Shown: piece after piece, positions 9,052-18,398 of the stretch
Numbering within the stretch: the stretch's first letter is position 1
How the letters are laid out: each line of letters opens with the position of its first letter
Assembly (NCBI RefSeq): GCF_030124325.1
Contig: NZ_JASKLR010000021.1
Span: 53,659-86,600 of the forward strand
Reading direction: 5' to 3'
Origin: Sinorhizobium sp. 8-89
Lineage (GTDB): Bacteria; Pseudomonadota; Alphaproteobacteria; Rhizobiales; Rhizobiaceae
Length of the DNA: 32,942 nt
Position numbers and translations under genes: made by a program
Notes under the pieces: model-generated
Seen by the model: only the letters and a program-made list of their open reading frames with translations
Databases searched by the model: none
What the model was told of the DNA's origin: nothing

Positions 9052-9823
9052 AGCGGGAGAATCCTAGGAAACGCTCGGCGAGGAAAACGATGCCGATGGA
9101 CATGAAAGCGAGCAACGCCGACAGTGCCGCGACCGACGGATCATAGGTGATCTCCATGTAGGAGAGCATATCGATCGGCAGCGTGCGTACGCCCGGCCCC
9201 GAGAGGAAGAGGGACACCGGCACCTGATTGAAGCTGGTGACGAAGCCGAGAATGAAGGCGGCAAGAATGCCGCTGCGGATATTCGGCATCACCACCCGAA
9301 AGAAGGCGCCGGCGCGCGACGAGCCAAGCAGCACTGCGGCCTCCTCGATGTCGGAGCGCAGGTTGTTGAGGCTCGCTGAGACGACGCGCACCGAATAGGG
9401 CAGCACGAGCGCCGTGTGCGCAAGGAAGAGCGCCAGAGTGATGTTGAAATTGAACGGAACGACCAGATAGCGCAGCAGCGCCAGCCCAACGATGATACCC
9501 GGCACGATGATCGGCAACGCGACGACAGTGCGAACCGCTTCGCCGAAGGGCAGATGATAGCGCGACAGCGCGTAGGATGCCGGGATGCCGAGGGTAAGAG
9601 CTGCCGCTGTCCCTCCGACCGCGAGCAACATCGACATGGCGAAACTCTCGCGGAAACTCTCGACCTCGAAGACCTTTGCCACCCATTTCAGCGAGAAGCC
9701 TTGCGGCGGAAAGGCCAGCGTCTCGCCAGCTGACAGCGATGCCGCGACGATGATGATGAAAGGACCAATCAGGAAGGCCGCCACGAGAAACAGCACCGTG
9801 GCCGAAAATAGACGCGGGTTCAT
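9044..9823 (-). CDS. ABC transporter permease (PotC type)
   Basis: Inner-membrane permease of 259 residues with about six hydrophobic spans. The binding-protein-dependent transport signature is EEAAVLLGSSRAGAFFRVVMPNI in shortened form near residue 165 (EAAVLLGSSRAGAFFRV). It matches the PotC/second-permease subgroup. Its ATG lies in an ATGA overlap with the stop of the upstream permease, a tight operon arrangement. Works with the preceding permease as a heterodimer. Confidence 0.92.
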   Translation of the reverse strand: MNPRLFSATVLFLVAAFLIGPFIIIVAASLSAGETLAFPPQGFSLKWVAKVFEVESFRESFAMSMLLAVGGTAAALTLGIPASYALSRYHLPFGEAVRTVVALPIIVPGIIVGLALLRYLVVPFNFNITLALFLAHTALVLPYSVRVVSASLNNLRSDIEEAAVLLGSSRAGAFFRVVMPNIRSGILAAFILGFVTSFNQVPVSLFLSGPGVRTLPIDMLSYMEITYDPSVAALSALLAFMSIGIVFLAERFLGFSRYV

Positions 9824-10647
9824 CGCTTGCTCCTCGCGGTGGCGAGCCGCTTCAAGAGAAGATTGGCTGCGAAGCTCATGACGATCAGGATAAAGGCGAT
9901 AACGCTCGCGGAGACGAAGTCGTTGGCAACGGTCACACGCTGATAGAGCAGCGTCTCCAGCATCAGGATCTTGGAGCCGCCGAGGATCGCCGGCGTGATA
10001 TAGGCGGTCAGCGAACCGGTGAAGACGAGTGTCCCGCCAATCACCAGGCCTTCTCTAGTGAGCGGCAGAATTACCCTTGAGAAGACCTGAAACCAATTGG
10101 CGCCGAGTACACGTGCGGCGGGAATGGCATCCTTCGGCATGTTTTCGAGCGCGCTGATCAGCGCCAGGATCATCAAAGGCAAGAAGAGCTGAAGGAGCCC
10201 GACGAACACAGCCGTCTCGGTGAACAGGAAACGCACCGGCTCGTCCGTCAGGCCTATGCTCGTCAAGGCCTGATTGACGATCCCGGTCCGCCCCAGGATC
10301 ACGATCCACGCATAGGTGCGCGCAACCGGCGATATCATCAGCGGCAGCACGACAAGACCAATCATGCGGCCCTTGCCTTTCGCCGGGAGGTTGACGATCG
10401 CAAAGGCGGCGGCATAGCCGATGACGGCGGCGAGCGCGGTCACCATCGCGCCGAGCTTCAGCGTGCGCAGGAACACTGTCCGATTGAGCGGATCGGAGAG
10501 GAAGCCGGTATAGGCGGAGATCGTCCAACTGTCGGCATTGCGGAGGCCCTCCGAAAGCAGGATGACCACCGGCGCCAGGAAGATGACGGCGGCGAACACT
10601 GCCGCCGGCAAGGCAAGTGCCAGCGCCTCGGCCCGGCTGTGAAACAT
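9820..10647 (-). CDS. ABC transporter permease (PotB type)
   Basis: First permease of the importer, 275 residues from the chosen ATG, with a long N-terminal hydrophobic helix (ALALALPAAVFAAVIFLAPV) and five further spans. The coupling motif IPAARVLGANWFQVFSRVILP lies near residue 190. I prefer ATG 10647, preceded by GGAAAGG, over a TTG at 10686. The gap to the binding-protein gene is about 85 bases, compatible with one transcript. Confidence 0.92.
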   Translation of the reverse strand: MFHSRAEALALALPAAVFAAVIFLAPVVILLSEGLRNADSWTISAYTGFLSDPLNRTVFLRTLKLGAMVTALAAVIGYAAAFAIVNLPAKGKGRMIGLVVLPLMISPVARTYAWIVILGRTGIVNQALTSIGLTDEPVRFLFTETAVFVGLLQLFLPLMILALISALENMPKDAIPAARVLGANWFQVFSRVILPLTREGLVIGGTLVFTGSLTAYITPAILGGSKILMLETLLYQRVTVANDFVSASVIAFILIVMSFAANLLLKRLATARSKR

Positions 10648-10732
10648 CTCGACACCTTTCCGCGGACAGCCCGCCGTTGTTGACAAGGCGCGACGCCGGC
10701 CAGGTCAGGCGTCGCGCGACAGAAGGGTCGGC

Positions 10733-11755
10733 TTACTGACCGACCTTGGCGTTCCACTCCGAAAGCCACGCTTCGCGATTGTCGAGCGCCACCGCAGACG
10801 GGATAAGCTTCAGGCTTCTGACGGTTTCTTCGCCGTAGGTGAGGTTCTCGGCGATCTCCGGCGAGACCTTGACTTCCTTGTTGGCCGGGCTGTCGACCAG
10901 CTTTTCGGCAAGCGCCGTCTGGATTTCCGTCGAGAGCCAGTAGTCCATGAATTGGAGCGCCAGGTCCTGGTTCTTCGAGCCCTTGGTCAGAACCATGACA
11001 TTCATGCCGCCGGTCTGGCCTTCCTTCGGGGTCGCCCATTTGACCGGCAGATCCATCTTGGTAAAGCCTTCCCACGAAAACCGCCCGATCGGTGCCGCCC
11101 AGATTTCCTCCTGCTGCATCAACTGCACGAGCTGTGAAGATTTGACGTAAAAGGTGACGATATCGTCCTTCTTCTCGCCGACCGCGGTGATCGCGCCCTT
11201 GAGGTCCGGCGTATTCTGGCCGATCGCTTCACCGATCATGTAGAGTGTCGGAGGGCCCTGGTTGGTCGTCACGTTGGGGAGAGCCACGTGGCCGGCGAGC
11301 TTGTCACCAAGGAGATCGGCCCAGGACGTGACTTCCACCTTGTCGGAACGATAGACGATCGAGGTGGCGTAGAACGTATAGCCGACGCTCATGCCGTCGC
11401 CATTCGGGTCCCTGGCGACGTCATAGAGCTTGTTGAAGTTGCTGAGCTTCGAGGTGTCGATCTTGTCGATCAGGCCGGAGCGTCCTGCAGAAAGCGCGTC
11501 CGCCATGGAAACGACGGCCATATCCACGACCGGGTTGGCCTTGTTGGCCTCCATCTTGGCAAGCCGCTCGACGCTGTTGCCGGTTTCGACGACGAGCTTA
11601 CAGCCGCATTTGGCTTCGAACGGATCGTAGACCAGTTCCTTGAACGCGTCCTGGGCAAAGCCGTAGACGGAAATGGTCAGGGTCTTCTCCTCGGCTGAAG
11701 CGGCATGGGTGCCGATCAAGAGGAGCGCGCTCGAGGCGAGCAGGATTTTCTTCAT
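10733..11755 (-). CDS. Periplasmic solute-binding protein of ABC importer
   Basis: A 340-residue extracellular solute-binding protein of family 1/PotD-like architecture. The signal peptide is evident (MKKILLASSALLLIGTHAASA, cleavage expected after ASA near residue 21). The mature part begins EEKTLTISVYGFAQDAF and contains the hinge-like GYTFYATSIVYRSDKV segment. As the first gene of the operon it captures the solute and delivers it to the two permeases. I cannot assign the ligand; polyamine, phosphonate and iron binders share this fold. Base use looks more GC-rich and regular than the flanking nod genes, suggesting origin from a chromosomal locus. Confidence 0.9.
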   Translation of the reverse strand: MKKILLASSALLLIGTHAASAEEKTLTISVYGFAQDAFKELVYDPFEAKCGCKLVVETGNSVERLAKMEANKANPVVDMAVVSMADALSAGRSGLIDKIDTSKLSNFNKLYDVARDPNGDGMSVGYTFYATSIVYRSDKVEVTSWADLLGDKLAGHVALPNVTTNQGPPTLYMIGEAIGQNTPDLKGAITAVGEKKDDIVTFYVKSSQLVQLMQQEEIWAAPIGRFSWEGFTKMDLPVKWATPKEGQTGGMNVMVLTKGSKNQDLALQFMDYWLSTEIQTALAEKLVDSPANKEVKVSPEIAENLTYGEETVRSLKLIPSAVALDNREAWLSEWNAKVGQ

Positions 11756-12102
11756 GGCTGCGGTTCTCCTTCATGACAAGAGGTCGATACTGTGGACTTG
11801 GAAGACGAGCTGCACGGGGCCTTTTCCGAGGCGCCTTGACGAGCACTCCACGGCCAGAACGGTCCGGGTCCAAAAACACGCTTCACCATGAAGTGCCGGC
11901 GCGTGCGCTCGACTTGCGATCCGGCACCGCGACAAAGAAGAGCAATGTCCTGGTGCAGGGATACGAGGGTTCGTTGTAGAAGAGATTGCTTGAAGCGAGT
12001 TCCACCACCTATCCAGACACATGGCCGCCACGTCAACTTCGAGAGATGACTCTGCGATCGGCTCCCCGATCAGGAGAGCAGGCGTTTTACTTTCTTGCAT
12101 TT
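11756..12102. other. Spacer between nodU and the ABC operon
   Basis: Minus-strand frames run out of the nodU side (MQESKTPALLIGEPIAES and others) but match no family I recognise. The promoter of the ABC operon should lie in the left part. I see no nod box, -24/-12 site or clear terminator here. It probably contains the junction between nod-type and chromosome-type DNA. Confidence 0.4.
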
Positions 12103-13842
12103 TTACACGCCGCTGTTTCGTGTAGTGAGCGTTCGCAGGTTCACTTGCGGGAGGCTCGCAACCATGTGCGTAACTTGATTGACATTCGTCAGCAGCAAGC
12201 CATCGCACCATACGTGCTCGACTCGTCCCCATTGGCAGGCTGCCGCGGCACTGGGAAAAAAGCCCCGCCCATGGTAGTTGGCGCTGGTATTGCAAAGCAG
12301 TGGAATACCTGTAAGTTTTTCATACTCGACGAGAAGCTCCGAGATTTTGTGCCCAGAGGTCCTGGAAACGGTCTGCAGTCGCGCTGATCCGTCGAGATGT
12401 ACAATCGCGGAGATCCTCTCCCGCCATTCTGCCCGTGTCTGGTGATCGAACAACATGTAAGGATCCGGCGTTCCAGGGCTGAATATTTCTGGCGCGCGAT
12501 CTTCCAGGCAAATCGGTGCCACTGGCCGGAAGTGTTCACGAAATTTGACGTCGTTCAGATAATCCTTCATTTCCGGTGAGGTAGCGGCTGCGAGAAGGCT
12601 CCTGCCCCCCAATGCCCGTGGCCCGATCTCGGCGCGCCCGGAAAGGAAAACCACGGGCTTGTTACTGGCGAGGATGGTGGCAAGTTCTGCCAAGCTACAT
12701 GCCGTAGCGTCCCATCCGGGTTGCACATTGCTGCTTTGCAGGGTGGGCCCACTGTAGACCGACCATTCCAGAGGCACGAAGCCTTGCTGCGACACCATTT
12801 CACAGCAAGCTGCCCCAATTGCCGAACCGCTGTCATTCGGAAAGGGCGGTATCCAGACAGCCTCGAACAGACCAGTCTCACGCAAGGCACTGTTCCATTT
12901 GATATTGAGGCCGCAGCCGCCTGCTATGCACAAATTGCGCGGTCCTCCAAACGAATGGTCCTGCATGGCAAGCGCCATTTCGTTAACGAGGAGACGCTCG
13001 AGGAAAAAATGAAATGATGCAAGCACGTCTTCAGGCGCTTCAGCCCGCAATCGGAGCGCGCTGACAACGAAGAAATCATGCACAGCCGCAAGCGTCGTAT
13101 CCGCATTGTTAATGTTTGCACGGTAATGACAGGCAAGATCGGTGTCGGCCGCAAATCGCTCCTGGTACAGCTTTTGAAACACCTCAACGATGCCTTCATC
13201 AACCGACCCCAGTGCGATATAGGCCATCAGCTTGCCGGCTACACCCAGATCCCAGCCACCATGGCTCGCCTGCTTATAGGGCCCGAAGTAATGGCCCGCG
13301 GCGGCGTAGGCTTGACCTATCAGCGGGAACAGACACTTGAGGAACCGGGCTCCGCGTGCTTCTACATAATAGAGGCGCGGAAAGATGCTGCCGTCCCACA
13401 CCAAACAAAACGCAGGTTGTCCCGCCTTGGCAAAGGGACTGGTGCAGTATGCGGAGGCCACGTGGCCCGTCACATGCGGATAGCTCTTGTAGGCAAAGAC
13501 TCCGTCACCGAGTGCCAGGCCGGAGCCGTCGAGCGAGTCAAGAAGACCCTCGGCATGGCGTTCAACATAGGGCGCCCCTTTGAGAGTGACCGGAGCCGAC
13601 CCACTGAGGACTTGGAACCGCGACTCGACTTCACCATCCCAACCGTCGATAACAAACTGATCAACATCCCGCGCGGCCAAACCGTGGGCCGCCAAAGCGG
13701 CGAGAACTGTGTCGAGATTTTCAATTGTTTGATATCTGGGATTGTTGTCTCGCTTCTCCTGCTCAATACAGAAGACGAGCCGTCCATCCTCGACAAGGGC
13801 GATCGCCCCGTCATGGGTTAGCTTGATGCCGCAGATGCGCAT
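12103..13842 (-). CDS. nodU: NodU, Nod factor carbamoyltransferase
   Basis: NodU transfers a carbamoyl group to the non-reducing end of lipo-chitooligosaccharide Nod factors (6-O-carbamoylation). The 579-residue protein starts MRICGIKLTHDGAIALVEDG. The N-terminal ASKHA-type domain carries the metal/nucleotide-site residues around HVTGHVASAY near residue 124 and LVWDGS; the C-terminal domain has the typical AEIGPRALGGRSLLA and REHFRPVAPICLED blocks. AAGGA precedes the start at good spacing. It follows nodS by 35 bases, the classical nodSU pair, under the nod box at 14754. Length is near that of other NodU proteins; nothing suggests inactivation. Confidence 0.95.
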   Translation of the reverse strand: MRICGIKLTHDGAIALVEDGRLVFCIEQEKRDNNPRYQTIENLDTVLAALAAHGLAARDVDQFVIDGWDGEVESRFQVLSGSAPVTLKGAPYVERHAEGLLDSLDGSGLALGDGVFAYKSYPHVTGHVASAYCTSPFAKAGQPAFCLVWDGSIFPRLYYVEARGARFLKCLFPLIGQAYAAAGHYFGPYKQASHGGWDLGVAGKLMAYIALGSVDEGIVEVFQKLYQERFAADTDLACHYRANINNADTTLAAVHDFFVVSALRLRAEAPEDVLASFHFFLERLLVNEMALAMQDHSFGGPRNLCIAGGCGLNIKWNSALRETGLFEAVWIPPFPNDSGSAIGAACCEMVSQQGFVPLEWSVYSGPTLQSSNVQPGWDATACSLAELATILASNKPVVFLSGRAEIGPRALGGRSLLAAATSPEMKDYLNDVKFREHFRPVAPICLEDRAPEIFSPGTPDPYMLFDHQTRAEWRERISAIVHLDGSARLQTVSRTSGHKISELLVEYEKLTGIPLLCNTSANYHGRGFFPSAAAACQWGRVEHVWCDGLLLTNVNQVTHMVASLPQVNLRTLTTRNSGV

Positions 13843-13877
13843 AGTGTGTCCTTGTCTAGCGCCGAGAATTCGATTTA

Positions 13878-14480
13878 TTAGGGGGCGGAATTCCGAAAAC
13901 GGGCGAGCAAGCAGTCTTCGTTGGCCGAGTCACCCTGGCAATCGTGACGCTCCACCTCGATCAACGTCTCGTTCAGCACCGTGAGGACCGTCTCAGCGCC
14001 AGCTGCATGGCCCCAGCGGCGGCAACAGGCATCGCGCGCCGATCCGAATACCAGATGCCCGCCTGGCGCAAGCACGCGTACGATGTTGCGAACGGCCGCG
14101 CGCATCTCGGCTACGTCTCCGACGTAATAGAGCACTTCCGCCACAACGATCAGATCAAACAACTCCTCAGTCGAAAACTGTCGAACGTCGGATACTATCC
14201 AGCTGACATGTGGCGGCTCTTTCAAGCGTCGGCGCGCTCGAGCTATCGCTTGCGGCATCGCGTCAATCACCGTGAGCCGTTGGCAGCAGGGCGCGAGCTT
14301 CTCCGTGAATGCGCCGGCCGCGCACCCGACTTCGAGTGCATTAATGATTAAACCTTGGGAAAGCGAAAGCCGTAGCATTTGAATGTGGCGCTGCCGCTCG
14401 AACGGATTGCCGTCAAGCCGCCACGGATCGTCGGCGGCCAGTTCCCGATTCAGCAGTTGATAACTTCGGTTATGTGCCAA
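13878..14480 (-). CDS. nodS: NodS, SAM-dependent N-methyltransferase for Nod factor
   Basis: NodS N-methylates the deacetylated non-reducing glucosamine of the Nod factor precursor. The conserved N terminus is YQLLNRELAADDPWRLDGNP; SAM motif I is ALEVGCAAGAFTEKLAP, and LIVVAEVLYY and LAPGGHLVFGSARD follow. No ATG exists before the conserved core. A TTG at 14480 gives MAHNRSYQLL, close in length to other NodS starts, with GGGGA five bases before it; a TTG at 14501 is the other choice. Two in-frame stops lie directly upstream of 14501. An AGGAGG near 14545 precedes other short frames, hinting that the original start was lost by a small indel. Whether it is translated well is open. Confidence 0.87.
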   Translation of the reverse strand: MAHNRSYQLLNRELAADDPWRLDGNPFERQRHIQMLRLSLSQGLIINALEVGCAAGAFTEKLAPCCQRLTVIDAMPQAIARARRRLKEPPHVSWIVSDVRQFSTEELFDLIVVAEVLYYVGDVAEMRAAVRNIVRVLAPGGHLVFGSARDACCRRWGHAAGAETVLTVLNETLIEVERHDCQGDSANEDCLLARFRNSAP

Positions 14481-14753
14481 ACTCGTCCCCAGGCGAATCA
14501 ACTATCACTCATGGCTGCAAGTGCCGCCAAGTGCCACGAACCTCCTGGGCAAGGTCGAACCTGCGAGAATCTTGGCCGCATTTCTCCAGATGATCTGAGT
14601 AGCGACCTATTTGCCCAGCACAGTTTCCAGCGCACCATAGACGTCATGCGAGGTCTTTCTCTTATTACGGCCGCGTTTGAGGCACTCTCATGCGATTGAT
14701 GCCGTAGCGCGATCGGTGAACGTCACGTGTTTTTTGCTGTGCAGCATTAGACC

Positions 14754-14802
14754 TGATCGGTAAAATCGATTGTTTGGATGGTCATCATCTGTGTTGTAGA
14801 TG
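14754..14802 (-). promoter_or_regulatory. nod box upstream of nodSU
   Basis: On the minus strand this 49-base element matches the nod box consensus with only three deviations. It carries CATCTAC, GATG and ATCCAAACAATCGATTTTACC in that order. It lies about 275 bases before nodS. NodD bound here should activate nodS-nodU in response to plant flavonoids. Confidence 0.93.
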
Positions 14803-15190
14803 CGTAGATTTGCGGCCGAAAGGTGCAATTCTTGCATATGAGGTTCTTGATAGCGGTAAAGACATTTCGCGTCATTGAAGTATAACTACATGCTTTAGTG
14901 GGCGCGGTTACGCGAGGCGGAAGCTTGCTGCTTAATTGTCTCCTGTGAGCGATCGACGATTTTCCGATCTAACAAAGGTATCGCAACGATTGTGACCCCT
15001 GAACATCTGTGGCCACCCCCGTCAGTGCAAGAGGTTTCAGGCATGGTACTTTGCGCGTAATCGGGTGCTGACACCTGTCCGGGCCTCTGTTGCGACCATC
15101 TGGATGCCGCGGGCCCATATGGGAGTTCGCGGATCGGTGCCAAATCATTAAAGCGTGCTCTGGGCACTCCGTTCAGGCCTGGTTTTCCGA
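14803..15190. other. Intergenic region right of the nod box
   Basis: No gene recognised. Short frames on both strands are without family similarity. The left part is AT-rich compared with the rest of the block. IS debris starts to the right. Confidence 0.4.
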
Positions 15191-15194
15191 TCCC

Positions 15195-15760
15195 GTCTCT
15201 TATCGACCGTGCCTCCCTTCGACCCTCCTACACCTTCGACGCCTCCTGTTCGCGGCCAGTTTATCCGGCCGCTACTGGAGCTCCATAGACCCCGCCTTTC
15301 GCCAACAGCGCCCAAACGATGCGCGCCAGCTTGTCGGCAAGGGCCCACGGTCACAAGTATGCATGGCTTACGGACGAGCATAGGCGCGAGCCACGATCCC
15401 TCTGGCAGACCACGATGAGCGGCTTGCCGGACCACGGAGCTGGCCCCGAGAATAAGGAGCCGCACCGGCAGATCGCTGAAGTGGCGTCAGGCCGAGCCAG
15501 GCGGCAAAATCACTTCCTTTTTTGAAGGTCGACGCCGCTTGAGCCAAATTATCAATGCCGTTGTTGTTATCGGGCCAACACCGGGGATCGTCGCAGGCCG
15601 CCGAGCGTCCGCGTCTTCCCGGGCGCGACGTGCGATCTCGTGGTCAGGTCGCCTGATCCGGTCCTCCAGCGATCGCAGAGTATCAGCCAACATGGCGAGC
15701 GCCACACGAGCAAAGAGCGAAGGGGATGGGGCGAAAGCCATTTTCATCGACAGCGGGCTT
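15195..15760 (-). mobile_element. IS110-family transposase remnant
   Basis: Minus-strand frames give pieces of an IS110/IS116/IS902 transposase in order: LADTLRSLEDRIRRPDHEIA and ATIPGVGPITTTAL (helix-hairpin-helix part), then FAAWLGLTPLQRSAG, then RLLILGASSVVRQAAH with SWLAPMLVRKP. The pieces lie in different frames and the N-terminal DEDD catalytic part is missing, so the element is dead. Its left end is near 15195; no inverted repeats were found. Confidence 0.75.
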
Positions 15761-15869
15761 GTCTTCCCAAAGGCATTCGCCGGTCAGATTCACATGTTCC
15801 CAGAGCGAAGACAGGCTGGAGACCATATGATCGGCGACGCCGGACAGTTGCTCGCCGAAAGACTGCACC

Positions 15870-16440
15870 ATGTCTCCCGCGCACGGTGGAAAATGGGTTG
15901 ATCGCTATCGATGCGAAGGATTGGCGGGATTGCGGGATCGCTCTTCCCGGCCGCATCGCTTGCGCCGGCCGACGCCTCAGACGGTTGTCGCGGCAATTGA
16001 GCGGCTGCGGCGCCAGCGCTGGGCGGGCAAGCAGATCGCTGCCGAAACCGGTATATCCCCGGCCACGGTCAGCCGGGTTCTCCGTCGGTTGGGCTTGAAC
16101 AAGATCAGCGCCCTGGAGCCCGCCGAACCGATCCGGCGCTATGACCGTCAGCACCCAGGCCAGCTCATCTCGACATCAAGAAGCTCGGTCGGATCGGCTG
16201 CGTGGGGCACCGCATCACCGGGCGATATCGTGGCGCAGTCAACCGCTGTCCCGGATTTACCAAAAACGCTGTCCGCGATTTAATGGAATCGCTGTCCGCG
16301 AATTACCGAAACCCGCAGAACACACCGCCGAGCTGCCAAAGTGGCTTCACCGCTGCAACTGGCATCGGCCTCATGGCAGTATCGGTTCAAAACCACCCAT
16401 CAGCCGACTTGGCCTGACTGAAGACAACCTGTCGAGGCTC
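15870..16440 (+). mobile_element. IS481-family transposase remnant, interrupted
   Basis: From 15890 the plus strand encodes WVDRYRCEGLAGLRDRSSRP and TGISPATVSRVLRRLGLN, the N-terminal helix-turn-helix part of IS481-type transposases. The frame shifts near 16150 (DIKKLGRIGCVGHRITG in another frame) and then jumps to the extreme C terminus, LPKWLHRCNWHRPHGS and PPISRLGLTEDNL, at 16340-16440. The whole DDE catalytic core is missing. Where the core should be lies a block of 23-base repeats that belongs to another element. Confidence 0.8.
16244..16312. repeat. Three tandem 23-base repeats (IS end-like)
   Basis: CGCTGTC recurs at 16244, 16267 and 16290, each followed by similar sequence, so the unit is 23 bases. 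Copies 2 and 3 share CGCTGTCCGCGA. Multiple short direct repeats of this kind are characteristic of the ends of IS21-family elements. The block sits inside the IS481 remnant and probably marks the end of a second element now deleted. Confidence 0.7.
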
Positions 16441-16998
16441 CATGCGCTTTCCTTTTCCGCTCCTTGCCGGGGTTGTGTTCCAGGAGCCAGCGCAGCGTGT
16501 TCAGCATGATGAACCTCTGTGCGTCGCGCTGGTCGAACGCCAAGTCCTCCTCGAAGGACGACAGTCGAGGCGGTAAAGGCCGTTCGAGCTCTTGCGGTCG
16601 GCGGCCTGTCGCGAGAACACGGGCTAGGAGCGCCTGCGCAGACTGGCGGTCCGCCGACTCAACGCTCCTGCGCAACATCGAAGCATGCGCGCCGCAGTCT
16701 GACCGCACAGTTCGCGGTGCAGACCAATGATTGCAGCCTCGGGGCGGGTCAGATATCGTGCGACGATCCGCCGGTAGCTACGCCCAAACCTACGGAAATC
16801 CAAAAAAAGCGCCAACCTACTTGAAAACCGCCAAATCGAAGCAATCCAAAACGAACGAGCCCGCCGAAGCAGAACTCGCTGGTGTGGTTGGAAGTGAACC
16901 GATGCTCCATGTTTCGTTTGACCCAAGGCTCGCCAAAGGCATGGCGACTCTCGCCTGCAACTGTCAGGTCGCCGAAACTCTCCGCATGCCCCCAGGAG
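16441..16998. other. Unassigned debris between IS481 remnant and MFS gene
   Basis: Open frames exist on both strands, but none has recognisable motifs. Because both flanks carry transposase or transporter genes, more IS debris is plausible. No promoter-like element was seen. Confidence 0.35.
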
Positions 16999-18132
16999 CT
17001 ATTGCTCCAAAACTGGGGCCAAAACTGCAATCAAGACTGCGAATAGCCCGACCATAAAAAAGCAGACGCGCATTGTGGTTGCTTGTGCGAGCAGTCCAAT
17101 TGCAAAAGGACCTACCGTCATTGCGCCATATGCGAAGGTTGCAACATAAGCGATACCTTGGCCGGCTGGCACTACAAGATCCGCCGCTGCCCGACTAACG
17201 GCTAGGGGCAGAATGGCTGCATAACCAAACCCCATCAGCACGAAGCCCACCACGACCAAGGGCAAACTATCACTCGAAACAATCAGTAAGGCGCCAAGTG
17301 CGGCCGAGGACCCGCTCAGGCGTGTAACAGTTGCTGATCCCAGTCGCATGACCAGGAAATCCGCGCTGAGCCTCATGATCACCATGGCGGCAGAAAAGCC
17401 CGCGTAGCCAAGGGTCGCATCCGCCGGCATGGTCCCGACTACATCACGCAAATATACGGCGCTCCAATCGAGAGCTGTGCCCTCGCCTAATCCAGAGGCG
17501 AGAGCAATGAGGCCCACAAGCAAAAGAGCACTACGAGGTAACGCCAATCCTACTGCACCCTTGTCATTCGTCCGGATGGTTGATTGCCAATCGAGCAGAA
17601 GGAACGGTCCGAGAATCCCACCGGTCATCACGGCTGTGAGAAGGAAATGGATGTATTCTGGAGCCTGAAAGGCGACGGCAACATAACCGCTTGCTGCGCC
17701 CAAAACGGCGCCAAGGCTCCACATCGCATGAATCGACGACATCACTGGCCGCCTCGCGTATTTTTCCACCTCGCTCGCCCAGCTGTTCATCGCTACGTCC
17801 ATCGAACCATGGCACGCCCCAAAGAGGAAGAGCGCGATCGCCAACAACGGTACTGTCGGGGCCAGCCCTACCAAGACGATTGAAATCAGGAATGGGATAG
17901 CGATCGCTCGGGCGACCCGCGCGGCACCCAAGCTATCGGACAACCGGCCGGCAACCGGAAAAGAAATCAATGCCCCCAGCCCTAAAAGCACCAGCAACAC
18001 CCCGAAGCTCGCCTTGTCAAAATGAAAGTGAGCCATCACGGCGGGAACGCGAGAGGCCCAGGTCCCCAAAAGGACGCCGTTCAACAGAAAGCCCGCAGCG
18101 ACACTGCGCCAGGGAGTAAGCAATGTGCGCAT
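16999..18132 (-). CDS. MFS transporter
   Basis: A 377-residue major facilitator protein with about 11-12 hydrophobic segments. The loop 2-3 signature appears as GRLSDSLGAARVAR near residue 62 (AGRLSDSLGA). The region LFGACHGSMDVAMNSWASEVEK resembles the fucose/glucose-type MFS subgroup related to Bacillus YbjJ-like proteins. GGAG precedes the ATG at good spacing. It stands alone, with no regulator alongside, between IS debris and an orphan ORF. The substrate is unknown; export of a small metabolite or sugar uptake are both possible. Confidence 0.88.
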   Translation of the reverse strand: MRTLLTPWRSVAAGFLLNGVLLGTWASRVPAVMAHFHFDKASFGVLLVLLGLGALISFPVAGRLSDSLGAARVARAIAIPFLISIVLVGLAPTVPLLAIALFLFGACHGSMDVAMNSWASEVEKYARRPVMSSIHAMWSLGAVLGAASGYVAVAFQAPEYIHFLLTAVMTGGILGPFLLLDWQSTIRTNDKGAVGLALPRSALLLVGLIALASGLGEGTALDWSAVYLRDVVGTMPADATLGYAGFSAAMVIMRLSADFLVMRLGSATVTRLSGSSAALGALLIVSSDSLPLVVVGFVLMGFGYAAILPLAVSRAAADLVVPAGQGIAYVATFAYGAMTVGPFAIGLLAQATTMRVCFFMVGLFAVLIAVLAPVLEQ

Positions 18133-18398
18133 TTTTTCTCCAACATCCGATGGCTCCTGACGCCGTTGATTTTAGGCCCGGTCTTCCGGCTCCCCCTTAT
18201 GCAGATCGCGCGCAGCGGGATTCGGATTACTTCTTAATATCCGGTCGGCGCTCCCTCATTCGCGGCAGGCTACAACGGCATTCGTAGCCCGGCCTTCGCT
18301 GCAGCGTGCTGTTTGCATGGCCAATCCCTCCCCTGCTGAAGCGCTGCCGGCAATGCAGTATGCGTCGGCGACAGTGCCGTTTCCCAAAGGGTGCGCGA

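Noticed and set aside
8257..9105. Long plus-strand frame opposite the ABC ATPase
   Set aside because: Mirror of a high-GC coding gene; the minus strand has all ATPase motifs, so this is an antisense shadow.
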